From Sporosarcina oncorhynchi (GTDB lineage Bacteria; Bacillota; Bacilli; Bacillales_A; Planococcaceae): DNA of 64,000 bases. Below the pieces are notes generated by a model. It made no database searches, had not been told where the DNA came from, and worked only from the letters and a program-made list of their open reading frames with translations. The first letter of the stretch is position 1; each line of letters begins with the position of its first letter. The stretch covers positions 3,282,001 through 3,346,000 of the forward strand of contig NZ_CP129118.1 of the NCBI RefSeq assembly GCF_033304615.1, written 5' to 3'. Positions 1 to 8,078 of the stretch are shown piece after piece. Made by a program: the position numbers and the translations under genes.

Positions 1-1
1 T

Positions 2-922
2 ACAATTGCAGCCGGGAATGCCGGAATGGGTATATCCTTTCCACCTAACGGCTCAATGTTCATCTTGTTGGGAGCAGCTTCAATAAGTGCTGTAGTCACA
101 GAAGGTCAATTATATGTAGCATTATTTATAGCAGGATTTTATACATTAATTTATCGTTTAATCGTCATTTTTTGGTTTGTTAAAAGAAGTAAGATAAAAA
201 AAGTTGAAAGGGCAGGTCAAGATTCCTTTATTGGTTCCTTAAAAAAAGGATGGACCTCTTTAATCATCTTCTTGGGCATCTTGATTCCCGTCATGGTCAC
301 AATTGGTCCTGTCTCTGAATTTATTGAGGGAACAATCATTAGTAAAGAAGCTTTAAAATCCATTTCAATTATCGTCTGGGTCCCAATGATTATTACGTTG
401 ATTACAATTATTGTTGGATGGAAGTCAATTCCGAAACAACCAAAAGCTTTTATGAGCTTCTTGGAAAAGTCTATCCCAAGTTTTGGTTTAATCGGAGTAA
501 TCCTTTTGTTCTCATTTTCTGCGAGTGATGTGTTAAAAAGGATAGGATTAGCTGATGAGCTCGGAACAATGATGGGCTCATTAGATTTATCGCCAGGATT
601 AATGGCGCTAATTGTTGGGTTGTTAATTGTCATAGTAGCAACTCCACTAACTGCTACAGCTACAGTAACTGCCATAGGTACAGTTGCTTTCACTGCATTA
701 GTCTCATCAGGGATTGACCCGGTAGTAGCGGCTGTTGTCGTATTAGTATTCGCTTCAACAGAAGGGGCTTCTCCTCCAGGTGGTGCACCGATCTTTATAG
801 CAAGTGGAATTTCAGGTGCTGATCCAGTAAAAACATTCGTGCCCCTGATTGTATACTATGTTATTCCGATTGCATTCATTGCATGGTTATTGGCTGTTGG
901 TTGGTTACCACTATTCACTTAA
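2..922 (+). CDS. TRAP-type transporter large permease, C-terminal part (5' end outside window)
   Basis: The reading frame is already open at base 2, upstream of the first ATG, so this is the 3' part of a longer gene. The protein is very hydrophobic, with about eight membrane segments. It carries Pro/Gly-rich re-entrant motifs (SFPPNGSM near the start and EGASPPGGAPIFIASG near the end) of the type seen in the large membrane subunit (DctM) of TRAP transporters, which import organic acids with sodium. The neighbours (CitE-like lyase and CoA-transferase) fit a dicarboxylate substrate. The substrate-binding subunit would lie outside the window. A related ion-transporter superfamily permease is the main alternative. 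Confidence 0.7.
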   Translation, partial: TIAAGNAGMGISFPPNGSMFILLGAASISAVVTEGQLYVALFIAGFYTLIYRLIVIFWFVKRSKIKKVERAGQDSFIGSLKKGWTSLIIFLGILIPVMVTIGPVSEFIEGTIISKEALKSISIIVWVPMIITLITIIVGWKSIPKQPKAFMSFLEKSIPSFGLIGVILLFSFSASDVLKRIGLADELGTMMGSLDLSPGLMALIVGLLIVIVATPLTATATVTAIGTVAFTALVSSGIDPVVAAVVVLVFASTEGASPPGGAPIFIASGISGADPVKTFVPLIVYYVIPIAFIAWLLAVGWLPLFT

Positions 923-940
923 TCTGATAGGAGGAGTCTT

Positions 941-1147
941 ATGAAAACAGTATTCAACATTTCTTTAATCATATTTATCAGCGTTGGCCTACTCATGGTA
1001 ATAGGACAAATGGTTGGCTTACTCTTCATGAATTCAGAGGTTGTGTTAAAAAGTAAAGACCTCTTAGAATTTCCGGCGTATCTATTTAGTTCCATAGCAG
1101 CAATTTTAGGATTTATTTTGCTATATCGTAAGGACAAAACAGCTTAA
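941..1147 (+). CDS. Small two-helix membrane protein
   Basis: This 68-residue protein follows the permease by 18 bp and has a strong AGGAGG site before its ATG. It has two predicted membrane segments (about residues 5-28 and 43-62) and a basic C-terminus. Its position suggests a small accessory subunit of the upstream transporter. It is much shorter than the usual four-helix DctQ subunit and I do not recognise a family, so that role is inferred only from context. Confidence 0.6.
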   Translation: MKTVFNISLIIFISVGLLMVIGQMVGLLFMNSEVVLKSKDLLEFPAYLFSSIAAILGFILLYRKDKTA

Positions 1148-1169
1148 GAAATTCATACAGTCGATCAAT

Positions 1170-1196
1170 TTGCTATACTTATATTAAAAATAGCAA
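1170..1196. promoter_or_regulatory. Inverted repeat overlapping the promoter of the GntR-type gene
   Basis: TTGCTAT and ATAGCAA form a perfect 7-bp dyad separated by 13 bp. The left arm overlaps a plausible -10 box (TATACT, with TTCATA 16 bp upstream), just before the regulator gene at 1210. Autoregulation by the encoded GntR-family protein is a reasonable inference. No experimental operator is known to me. Confidence 0.35.
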
Positions 1197-1209
1197 TGGA
1201 GCGAACGAT

Positions 1210-1863
1210 ATGAAAATCGAATACACAAGGCTTTATGAACAAGTTATCAAGATTTTTAAAGGTAAAATCGAATCCGAAGAATATAAATTAAATGAAAAAC
1301 TCCCTTCTGAGAGGGCGTTAATTCAAGAACTCGGCATCTCGCGAGGAACACTCCGGGATGCACTTAGAATTTTAGAATCGCAAGGTATTATCGAAACGAT
1401 ACCAGGTGGGGGAAGAATTCTACGAAAGCAAATTTCTAATTTAAGTCTCACTGAAAGAAACTTTTTAACCGACATGAAGAAAGCGGAAATAGTGGATTTA
1501 ATTGAAGCTAGACAAATAGTAGAATTGGGCATCATCGATATTATTTGTAGAAATGACAATTCAGAAGAGTTGAGAGCGTTAAGAAAGGATCTCATCTTAA
1601 TGGCCCAGAAGAAAAAAGAATATGATTTTCACTTGTCATTAGCCAGAATTACAAAAAATATGGCTTTGATCTCTTTTATCGAATTAAATATTGACTTAAT
1701 TAATGAAGCTAGAGAACATAGCTTCAGCAAAGAACAGTTTTCGTCTAAAGTTAACGAAGAGCATTTACGAATTATAGACGCTCTTATCGATAAGGACTGT
1801 GAACTTGCTAAAAACAACTTGAGAACACATTTCGAGAACATTAAATACAGAATAGAAAAGTAG
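1210..1863 (+). CDS. GntR-family (FadR/FCD subfamily) transcriptional regulator
   Basis: The 217-residue protein has an N-terminal winged helix (about residues 5-70) with the family signature LPSERALIQELGISRGTLRDA, here spanning roughly residues 30-50. A mainly helical C-terminal domain (about 85-215) of FCD size follows. FCD regulators usually sense carboxylic-acid effectors. The gene lies between a transporter and two acyl-CoA-type catabolic genes on the same strand, so it probably controls this locus in response to the transported acid or a metabolite. The effector is not predictable from sequence. Confidence 0.85.
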   Translation: MKIEYTRLYEQVIKIFKGKIESEEYKLNEKLPSERALIQELGISRGTLRDALRILESQGIIETIPGGGRILRKQISNLSLTERNFLTDMKKAEIVDLIEARQIVELGIIDIICRNDNSEELRALRKDLILMAQKKKEYDFHLSLARITKNMALISFIELNIDLINEAREHSFSKEQFSSKVNEEHLRIIDALIDKDCELAKNNLRTHFENIKYRIEK

Positions 1864-1870
1864 GGATTTT

Positions 1871-2749
1871 ATGGAACAAAGACTTTATCGCTCTAGATTA
1901 GTCCTACCAGTAAATGAACCTAAATTTATAGAGAAAGCACATACAAGAAATGCCGACTTGTATGTACTGGACTTGGAAGATAGCATTCCTTCTTCCAATA
2001 AAGCAACGGCTAGAGACTTAGTTAAAAAGTCAGTCGATATGCTGAAGACAAAAGAGTTGGTCGTATATGTGCGCGTCAATAACGATCAAAACTTGGAAGA
2101 AGACCTGCTTGCAGTGTCGAAATCAACTGCCAATGGAATTGTACTTCCAAAGGTTGAAAGTGCAGAAGAACTACTAAAAGTATTGAGTTTTCTCCAAAAA
2201 CACATGGATCCTGAGCAATATGCAACATTCAACATCAGCATTTTAATAGAAAGCATTAAAGGCTATACCAATTTAGAAGAAATTCTTAGTTGTTCGTCCA
2301 AGATCGATACAGCTTCGTACGGAATGGAAGACTTAACTAGTGAGTTCAATTTTATTTATAGCCCTGAAACCGAAAAGTACTTAGATTACTTGCGTATTAA
2401 ACTAATTATGCTATCGAAATTAAATGGAATAAAACCAATGGGATTAGTTGGTTCCATTACAAACTTCAAAGACTTGGTGGCATTCAGAAAAAGTGCCGAG
2501 AAAGCATACGAGATTGGGTATGAAGGGAGCAGTTGTATACACCCTGCCCAAGTAGCTATATTAAACGAATCATTTGCGCCATCAAAGGAATCTTTAATTC
2601 GTATGCAAGAACTTGTCGCTGTATTTGAAGAGGCAATTCAAAATGGAAGAGCCTCTACGACATTCGAAGGAAAGATGATTGATTATCCACACTATGAAGC
2701 CTCGAAGAAAACACTGATACAATACGGTTTTAGTGAAGGGAGCAAATAA
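1871..2749 (+). CDS. HpcH/HpaI aldolase/citrate lyase family protein (CitE-like acyl-CoA lyase)
   Basis: The 292-residue protein has the CitE/malyl-CoA lyase hallmarks in order: the N-terminal RSRLVLPVNEPKFI segment, LDLEDSI (acidic metal site), VRVN, LPKVES, LIESIKGY, GMEDLTSEF and the late CIHPAQV motif. Family members cleave or form 3-hydroxy acyl-CoA thioesters such as malyl-CoA or citramalyl-CoA using magnesium. It starts 7 bp after the regulator and ends 1 bp before the CoA-transferase ATG, so the two enzymes are surely co-expressed. A transferase plus lyase pair is what citramalate- or malate-type cleavage would need. The exact substrate is inferred. Confidence 0.85.
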   Translation: MEQRLYRSRLVLPVNEPKFIEKAHTRNADLYVLDLEDSIPSSNKATARDLVKKSVDMLKTKELVVYVRVNNDQNLEEDLLAVSKSTANGIVLPKVESAEELLKVLSFLQKHMDPEQYATFNISILIESIKGYTNLEEILSCSSKIDTASYGMEDLTSEFNFIYSPETEKYLDYLRIKLIMLSKLNGIKPMGLVGSITNFKDLVAFRKSAEKAYEIGYEGSSCIHPAQVAILNESFAPSKESLIRMQELVAVFEEAIQNGRASTTFEGKMIDYPHYEASKKTLIQYGFSEGSK

Positions 2750-2750
2750 G

Positions 2751-3950
2751 ATGAGTGAACTTTTACCGTTGAAAGATTTAAAGATCGTTGACATCTCTAC
2801 CATGTTAGCTGCTCCTTGGGTAAGCACACATCTTGCGGATTTCGGAGCGGAAGTTCTAAAAATTGAACATCCAGTTTTCGGGGATCATGCAAGAAGATAT
2901 GGCGCTCAAAAAGGTGGACAATCCGTTTTTTGGAAGAGTTTGAATCGAAATAAAAAATCAATCACTCTTAACCTGAGTAAAACTGAAGGTCAAGATATTC
3001 TAAAAGAAATTTTAAAAGACTCCGATGTTTTAATTGAAAACTTCCGACCTGGAACACTAGAAAAGTGGAATTTATCTTGGGAGGAATTAGAGAAAATAAA
3101 CCCTGATTTAATCTTATTGCGAGTTTCAGGCTTCGGACAAGAAGGTCCATACTCCAATCGCAGAGGATTTGGAACTGTAGCAGAAGGGATGAGCGGGTTT
3201 ACATCAATCAATGGCGAGTCAACTGGTCCACCCATTTTACCAGGGATCCCTTTAGCCGATGGGCTTAGTGGGATAGCTGGCGCTCTGATGATTATGATTG
3301 CAACCTATTCCAAACAGAATAACGGAACAAGGGGCCAAGTAATTGATCTATCCTTATATGAACCCTTAATGAGACTATTAGAGCCTCATCTACTGGCTTA
3401 CGATCAATTAGGAGTCGTTGCCCAACGAGTCGGAAATGGGAGTTCACAAACTGCGCCAAGAAATTCCTATTTAACAAGAGACGATAATTGGGTTGCATTA
3501 TCAGCAAGTGCGCAATCCATATTTGAAAACTTGTGTCGCGCCATTGATAGAGAAGACTTACTACAAAACGAAAAGTTTAGTACGAACAAAAATAGATTGA
3601 AGCATGTAAAAGAGCTAGACAAAATCATCTCTGAATGGATTGGCGAAAGAGATTTGACAGATGTCGTGAATATTCTAAATGATAGTGGTGCAGTCGTTGG
3701 CCCGATGTATGACGTGGCTCAAATTTACTCAGATCCACATTATCAATTTAGAGAATCCTTTATTAAGGTTGAAGACGATGAGTTTGGTGAAATGAATATG
3801 CCGAACGTGTTGGCCAAGCTTTCAAAAACACCCGGTAAGGTTAATTCATTAGGCCCCAAGTTTTCCGAACATACAATAGAATATCTTTCTGAACATCTTC
3901 ATCTCAGCAAAAATGAAATTGAAGAATTGAAGAAAGACGGAATTATTTAA
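2751..3950 (+). CDS. CaiB/BaiF family CoA-transferase (class III)
   Basis: The start chosen is ATG 2751, because AAGGGAG at 2736-2742 is well spaced for it. An upstream GTG at 2733 would place that site inside the gene. The 399-residue product has the class III layout: an N-terminal Rossmann-like half with LAAPWVSTHLADFGAEVLKIE, an ENFRPGTLEKWNL segment, and Asp170 in LADGLSG at the position of the catalytic aspartate that forms the acyl-enzyme anhydride. It would transfer CoA between carboxylic acids, probably activating the acid that the adjacent CitE-like lyase cleaves. Confidence 0.88.
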   Translation: MSELLPLKDLKIVDISTMLAAPWVSTHLADFGAEVLKIEHPVFGDHARRYGAQKGGQSVFWKSLNRNKKSITLNLSKTEGQDILKEILKDSDVLIENFRPGTLEKWNLSWEELEKINPDLILLRVSGFGQEGPYSNRRGFGTVAEGMSGFTSINGESTGPPILPGIPLADGLSGIAGALMIMIATYSKQNNGTRGQVIDLSLYEPLMRLLEPHLLAYDQLGVVAQRVGNGSSQTAPRNSYLTRDDNWVALSASAQSIFENLCRAIDREDLLQNEKFSTNKNRLKHVKELDKIISEWIGERDLTDVVNILNDSGAVVGPMYDVAQIYSDPHYQFRESFIKVEDDEFGEMNMPNVLAKLSKTPGKVNSLGPKFSEHTIEYLSEHLHLSKNEIEELKKDGII

Positions 3951-3966
3951 CAAAATTCAAGGCTAG

Positions 3967-4000
3967 TATCCCCTTCAATCGATTGAAGGGGGTACTTTTC
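3967..4000 (+). terminator. Rho-independent terminator after the CoA-transferase
   Basis: A nearly perfect palindrome centred on ATCGAT (arms CCCCTTCAATC and GATTGAAGGGG) is followed by CTTTTC. It ends the transporter/regulator/lyase/transferase transcript. Confidence 0.8.
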
Positions 4001-4079
4001 GATTCAGTTCAGTTATTTAATATGGCTTTATGTGTGTAGAAAAGAAATAGCCAGCCGGCAATAAATGAATAATTGCAAG

Positions 4080-4529
4080 CTAACCATGTGCTTTACTTCT
4101 CCCTATTTCGTTTTTCATCAAAAACCCTAGCGTGAATGTGATTAGCATGAAGATATACGCATTGAATATAATCGTCGTCCCATTACTCATGAATGGCAAC
4201 AGCCTAGCTGCACCGAAAACAAACGCGAGCATATAGTGCTGCGATAACAATGCCAATTCCATACTCCTTGATGCACTATCCAGCACAATAAATTGCCAAA
4301 CGAACAAGATGAAAGAAATAAGCCATGCTACATTTCCTAGCAAGAAACTTTTCCAGGCTGCCATATTCAACTTAGAAAATCGGAAACCGACGTAGAACCA
4401 GAATACGAGGAATACCAACTGCGCGAAAAAAGGCGATAACGGTATCATTAAATTATTTACTAGAAATCCGTAAGCTAAAGGAATTAATATCAACACAATA
4501 TAAAATATGTAACTTTTTTTGCTGTTCAT
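4080..4529 (-). CDS. Multi-pass membrane protein of unknown function
   Basis: The 149-residue protein has a very good ribosome binding site (AGGAGAGGTG) and about four or five hydrophobic segments covering most of its length, with a short basic C-terminal tail. No catalytic or transport motif is visible and I do not recognise the family. It lies 18 bp downstream of the NUDIX gene on the same strand, so the two are probably cotranscribed. Confidence 0.7.
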   Translation of the reverse strand: MNSKKSYIFYIVLILIPLAYGFLVNNLMIPLSPFFAQLVFLVFWFYVGFRFSKLNMAAWKSFLLGNVAWLISFILFVWQFIVLDSASRSMELALLSQHYMLAFVFGAARLLPFMSNGTTIIFNAYIFMLITFTLGFLMKNEIGRSKAHG

Positions 4530-4547
4530 GAAATCACCTCTCCTTTC

Positions 4548-4991
4548 CTAGATTCGGCATGTAGCACGAAAACACCTCACATCTTCCGCTCTTCGAATAT
4601 AATCCTTCAAATACTCCGCAGCCTCAGGATGAGCATACACCTCTTCAGACGTCATCCAAAACACAGCCGCCACCTCATCAGCACTGACTGCGTAAGGCTC
4701 ACCACTGAATTCCTCGCATAAAAAGATCACATTCACAACCGGCTCCCCCTGGTCCGTCACGAAGCTTGTACTATGCACATAACGCGGGCGCCCCTCAATG
4801 ACTAGTCCCACTTCCTCCGCCACTTCCCGCACAATCGTATGCTCTAAAATATCTGGTGAAGCCCCTTCCAACTCAACTTTTCCACCAACTAACCCAATCC
4901 CACCAGGCGCGTGTTCTTCCTTCTCGCTTCGTTTGCAAAGTAAATAGCGGCCATCTTTGTATAGGGCTGCTTCAGTGTTAACGATGAACAT
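4548..4991 (-). CDS. NUDIX hydrolase
   Basis: The start is ATG 4991, preceded by GGAGTG. A longer open frame extends upstream but lacks a ribosome binding site and family similarity. The 147-residue protein contains the Nudix box: GGKVELEG, then REVAEEVGL at about residues 66-75, giving the G-x5-E...REVxEExGL metal-binding pattern. The enzyme should hydrolyse a nucleoside diphosphate linked to another moiety, possibly a sanitising or signalling role. The substrate cannot be read from the sequence. Confidence 0.85.
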   Translation of the reverse strand: MFIVNTEAALYKDGRYLLCKRSEKEEHAPGGIGLVGGKVELEGASPDILEHTIVREVAEEVGLVIEGRPRYVHSTSFVTDQGEPVVNVIFLCEEFSGEPYAVSADEVAAVFWMTSEEVYAHPEAAEYLKDYIRRAEDVRCFRATCRI

Positions 4992-5189
4992 TTTAATCAC
5001 TCCAAACTTACTTCTTTGTAATCTATCTTCCCGATTAATCAGGGAATGTCCTGCCTTATGATAAGAGATTAAGAAAAGCAGAGCTCCAAGAAAATCAGCT
5101 CCGCTTCTTGGCAGATGATACAATGAATCCCGCGAACTAGAAAAATTTCCAATACGCAAATGAAAAATAAGTTCATTTCAGCAAACTTT

Positions 5190-5222
5190 GATCTTGATCT
5201 TTTTGTCGGAATAGGTTATAAT
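5190..5222 (+). promoter_or_regulatory. Sigma-A promoter of the methyltransferase gene, with two GATC sites
   Basis: TTGATC (5194-5199) and TATAAT (5217-5222) are separated by exactly 17 bp. Two GATC sites lie at 5190-5193 and 5196-5199, the second being the last four bases of the -35 hexamer. If the downstream enzyme methylates GATC, the promoter would be a target of its own product. The promoter call is strong; the regulatory meaning is inferred. Confidence 0.75.
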
Positions 5223-5251
5223 GGAGAAAAGGACCGAAAGGGTGTTCGAAA

Positions 5252-6511
5252 ATGTCTGACAGCAATACTTTAAAGGTCATTGAATTATTCGCTGGCGTTG
5301 GTGGTTTTCGCCGAGGATTGGAGAAAGCTAATTCAAGTCTTTTCGACGTCGTTTGGGGTAACCAATGGGAGCCTTCCAGAAAGGCTCAAGATGCTTTTGA
5401 TTGTTATGCACGAAACTTTCATAGTGGAATTCACAGTAATGAAGATATCGCAACTGTAACCAATGATACATTCCAAGAACTAGCCCCGGATATGGTAGTA
5501 GGAGGATTTCCATGCCAAGATTACTCCGTTGCTCGAACTCTTTCAGGAGAACAAGGGATTCGAGGAAAAAAAGGGGTACTATTCTGGGAAATTAAAAGAG
5601 TTATCGAAAGCGCACATCCAAAGTATGTATTACTGGAGAATGTCGATAGATTGCTCAAATCACCTTCTTCTCAAAGAGGTCGGGATTTCGCTGTCATGTT
5701 GGCAACTTTCCGTGATTTAGATTATAGCGTGGAGTGGCGTGTAATCAACGCTGCCGAATATGGTTTTGCACAAAGAAGAAGAAGAGTTTTTATCTTTGCA
5801 TATAAAAATGGGATTCCTTTCGAAGACACTCAACGGGAACTAGAAGACAGCAATATTGTTTTTGAAGAGGGATTCTTTGCAAAGTCATTCCCAGTAAATA
5901 AGGAACCCTACAAAAACCGAGTTGACACAGATGTACTTCCCGAAGATATTGTTGATATTTCGGACAGTTATTCACTGAACTTCCATACTGCAGGTATCAT
6001 GAGAAATGGAGGAATATACACCGCCCATGTTGATCCCGTATTGGAGAAACCCATCCCACTGAAAGATATACTCATAGACGAGAACCAAGTTGAGGACAAA
6101 TTCTATCTTTCCCCTGAAGAAGAAGAAAAGTTCCGTTATCTAAGAGGGCCAAAGAAAATTGAGCGGACAACTGCGGACGGGCATAAATATAGCTTCTCCG
6201 AAGGCGGTATGTCTCCAATGGATGAACTGGACAAGCCTGGCCGGACTATGCTGACTAGTGAAGGATCCATCAATAGAAGTACCCACATAGTCGAAGTGAA
6301 TGGGCGAAAACGTTTTTTGACGCCTTTGGAATGTGAAAGATTGAACGGTTTCCCCGATCATTGGACAGCTGGAATGTCCAATCGAATGAGATATTTCTGT
6401 ATGGGAAATGCACTTGTAGTTGGGCTTATTGAAATTATGGGCAAACGTATTGAAGAGATTGAAAAAGAAAGCCGTCCTACTGATATTCAATTGGAACTAA
6501 CTTTAAGCTGA
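5252..6511 (+). CDS. DNA (cytosine-5) methyltransferase of a type II restriction system
   Basis: All main C5-methyltransferase motifs are present in order in this 419-residue protein: motif I LFAGVGGFRRGL (about 12-23, SAM binding), motif IV GGFPCQDYS with catalytic Cys88, motif VI ENV (129-131), motif VIII QRRRRVF (174-180), a target-recognition region (about 190-330), motif IX LTPLECERLNGFP and motif X GNALVV. It sits directly before a Sau3AI-like nuclease, so the probable target is GATC, as for M.Sau3AI, which is of similar length. The specificity is inferred from the partner. Confidence 0.92.
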   Translation: MSDSNTLKVIELFAGVGGFRRGLEKANSSLFDVVWGNQWEPSRKAQDAFDCYARNFHSGIHSNEDIATVTNDTFQELAPDMVVGGFPCQDYSVARTLSGEQGIRGKKGVLFWEIKRVIESAHPKYVLLENVDRLLKSPSSQRGRDFAVMLATFRDLDYSVEWRVINAAEYGFAQRRRRVFIFAYKNGIPFEDTQRELEDSNIVFEEGFFAKSFPVNKEPYKNRVDTDVLPEDIVDISDSYSLNFHTAGIMRNGGIYTAHVDPVLEKPIPLKDILIDENQVEDKFYLSPEEEEKFRYLRGPKKIERTTADGHKYSFSEGGMSPMDELDKPGRTMLTSEGSINRSTHIVEVNGRKRFLTPLECERLNGFPDHWTAGMSNRMRYFCMGNALVVGLIEIMGKRIEEIEKESRPTDIQLELTLS

Positions 6512-6533
6512 TACTTAGGTATCGGCTTTTTTT
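6506..6533 (+). terminator. Terminator overlapping the methyltransferase stop codon
   Basis: AGCTGATAC and GTATCGGCT form a 9-bp stem (one G-U pair) with a TTAG loop, followed by six T. The stop codon TGA (6509-6511) lies inside the left arm. It should uncouple the nuclease gene from the methyltransferase transcript. An extended -10 sequence (TGTTAGAAT, 6535-6543) immediately after it may serve the nuclease. Confidence 0.7.
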
Positions 6534-6573
6534 GTGTTAGAATATTGGAAACGATTGGTAGGGGGGATGTCTT

Positions 6574-7968
6574 TTGCATTATAAAAGTGAAGAAGAGTTA
6601 ATGTATAAGGCTCGGCAGGCAGAAGGAAGAACATTCGGTGATATTGACCAAAGCGGCAGAATAGAAAATGAAAGATCCAAGGGTCAATTAGGTCAGATAA
6701 TCGAAGAAAGCTTTTTCGGCTATCAAGTGAACTCCATTAGTGAGCCGGATTTTGCACATCTTGGAATTGAATTGAAGGTAACACCTGTCAAAGAGAATAA
6801 AAACGGCACTCTCTCAGCAAAAGAAAGATTGGTTCTCAATATCATCAATTATATGTCTGAAGCGAATACCACATTTGACACATCAAGTTTCTGGAATAAA
6901 AACAAGGAAATCCTATTGATGTTTTATAAATGGCTTCCTGAAGTAAAAAGAGCAGATTACAGGATTATCAAGTCCCATCTACATAAATTCACCGAAGAAG
7001 ATTTGGAGATTATCAAACAAGATTGGCAGTTAATCAATAATAAAATCAAGGCAGGTCTTGCTCATGAGCTTTCTGAGGCAGATACAAATTACCTTGCAGC
7101 AAGTACGAAGGGTGCAAATAAGAACTCATTAAGAGCACAACCATTCAACAACGTTTCTGCTATGCAACGAGCATACTCACTTAAGCAAAGCTATATGACT
7201 GTTCTAATTAGAAAAATCATTTCCCAGGATGACTTAGTAAGAATCACATCCCCTGCGGAACTCAAAAAGAAGACCTTATTGGAAATCCTCAATGAAAAAT
7301 TTCAACCATTCATAGGAAAGTCGTTGGATGAAATTTCTGCAATAGCCGGAATAGAGGTGAACCATAAATCGAAAAGCTTCCTTCAACTCTTTATTAGCAA
7401 TCTATTGGGAATCAAGGGTACAAGACTTGAACAAATTGACGAATTTGCGAAGGCTAATATTCAGTTGAAGACAGTTAGACTTGAACCAAACGGAATTCCA
7501 AAAGAACATATGTCATTTAGAAATATCGACTTTGTCGAATGGGCAAATGAAAACTGGGAAGACAGCTGGCTGAATGAATACTTTTCGGAAACAAAACTAC
7601 TGTTTATTGTTTTTAAATACAAAGAGACAGCAAAGGAAAACCCAAATAGGAAACTGTTTTTCCAAGGAATAACTCTGTGGAACATGCCTATGTCTGAAAT
7701 CGAAGGCAGATTAAAAGATTTCTTTTCCCATGTACAGGATTTGATTCAGGAAGGGATTGAACTTATGCCTGTGCGACAAAAGACAAGAACTATCGTCAAT
7801 AATAACCTTCCGAAGCCGAAATTTAATGGGTTATGCCACATACGTCCGAAAGGCAAAGATGGTAGTGATCAGGTTCCGTTACCAGACGGACGGATGATTA
7901 CTAAGCAGGCGTTTTGGTTGGATAAGGAAGTAGTTGGACAAATCATCAAACAGCCGGGAAAAGATTAA
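6574..7968 (+). CDS. Sau3AI/MutH-like type II restriction endonuclease
   Basis: The start is TTG 6574, preceded by a G-rich ribosome binding site. The next in-frame ATG (6601) is possible. The 464-residue protein is close to the length of Sau3AI. The N-terminal half has the MutH-like segment KGQLGQIIEESFFGYQ followed by Asp59, Glu66 and Lys68, matching the D-x6-E-x-K catalytic pattern of MutH and Sau3AI. The C-terminal half should be the second, non-catalytic MutH-like lobe. Sau3AI cuts before GATC and is blocked by cytosine methylation, which fits the neighbouring C5 methyltransferase. Family assignment is strong; GATC specificity is inferred. Confidence 0.85.
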   Translation: MHYKSEEELMYKARQAEGRTFGDIDQSGRIENERSKGQLGQIIEESFFGYQVNSISEPDFAHLGIELKVTPVKENKNGTLSAKERLVLNIINYMSEANTTFDTSSFWNKNKEILLMFYKWLPEVKRADYRIIKSHLHKFTEEDLEIIKQDWQLINNKIKAGLAHELSEADTNYLAASTKGANKNSLRAQPFNNVSAMQRAYSLKQSYMTVLIRKIISQDDLVRITSPAELKKKTLLEILNEKFQPFIGKSLDEISAIAGIEVNHKSKSFLQLFISNLLGIKGTRLEQIDEFAKANIQLKTVRLEPNGIPKEHMSFRNIDFVEWANENWEDSWLNEYFSETKLLFIVFKYKETAKENPNRKLFFQGITLWNMPMSEIEGRLKDFFSHVQDLIQEGIELMPVRQKTRTIVNNNLPKPKFNGLCHIRPKGKDGSDQVPLPDGRMITKQAFWLDKEVVGQIIKQPGKD

Positions 7969-8078
7969 ATATCCGGTACATCAAGGTCATTATTCAGTAT
8001 CTAACATCAGCTTTTTGTCGAAAATTACTTTCCGTTAGTAATATATAATTACCTACTAGAAAGAAGGCAAAATATTTC

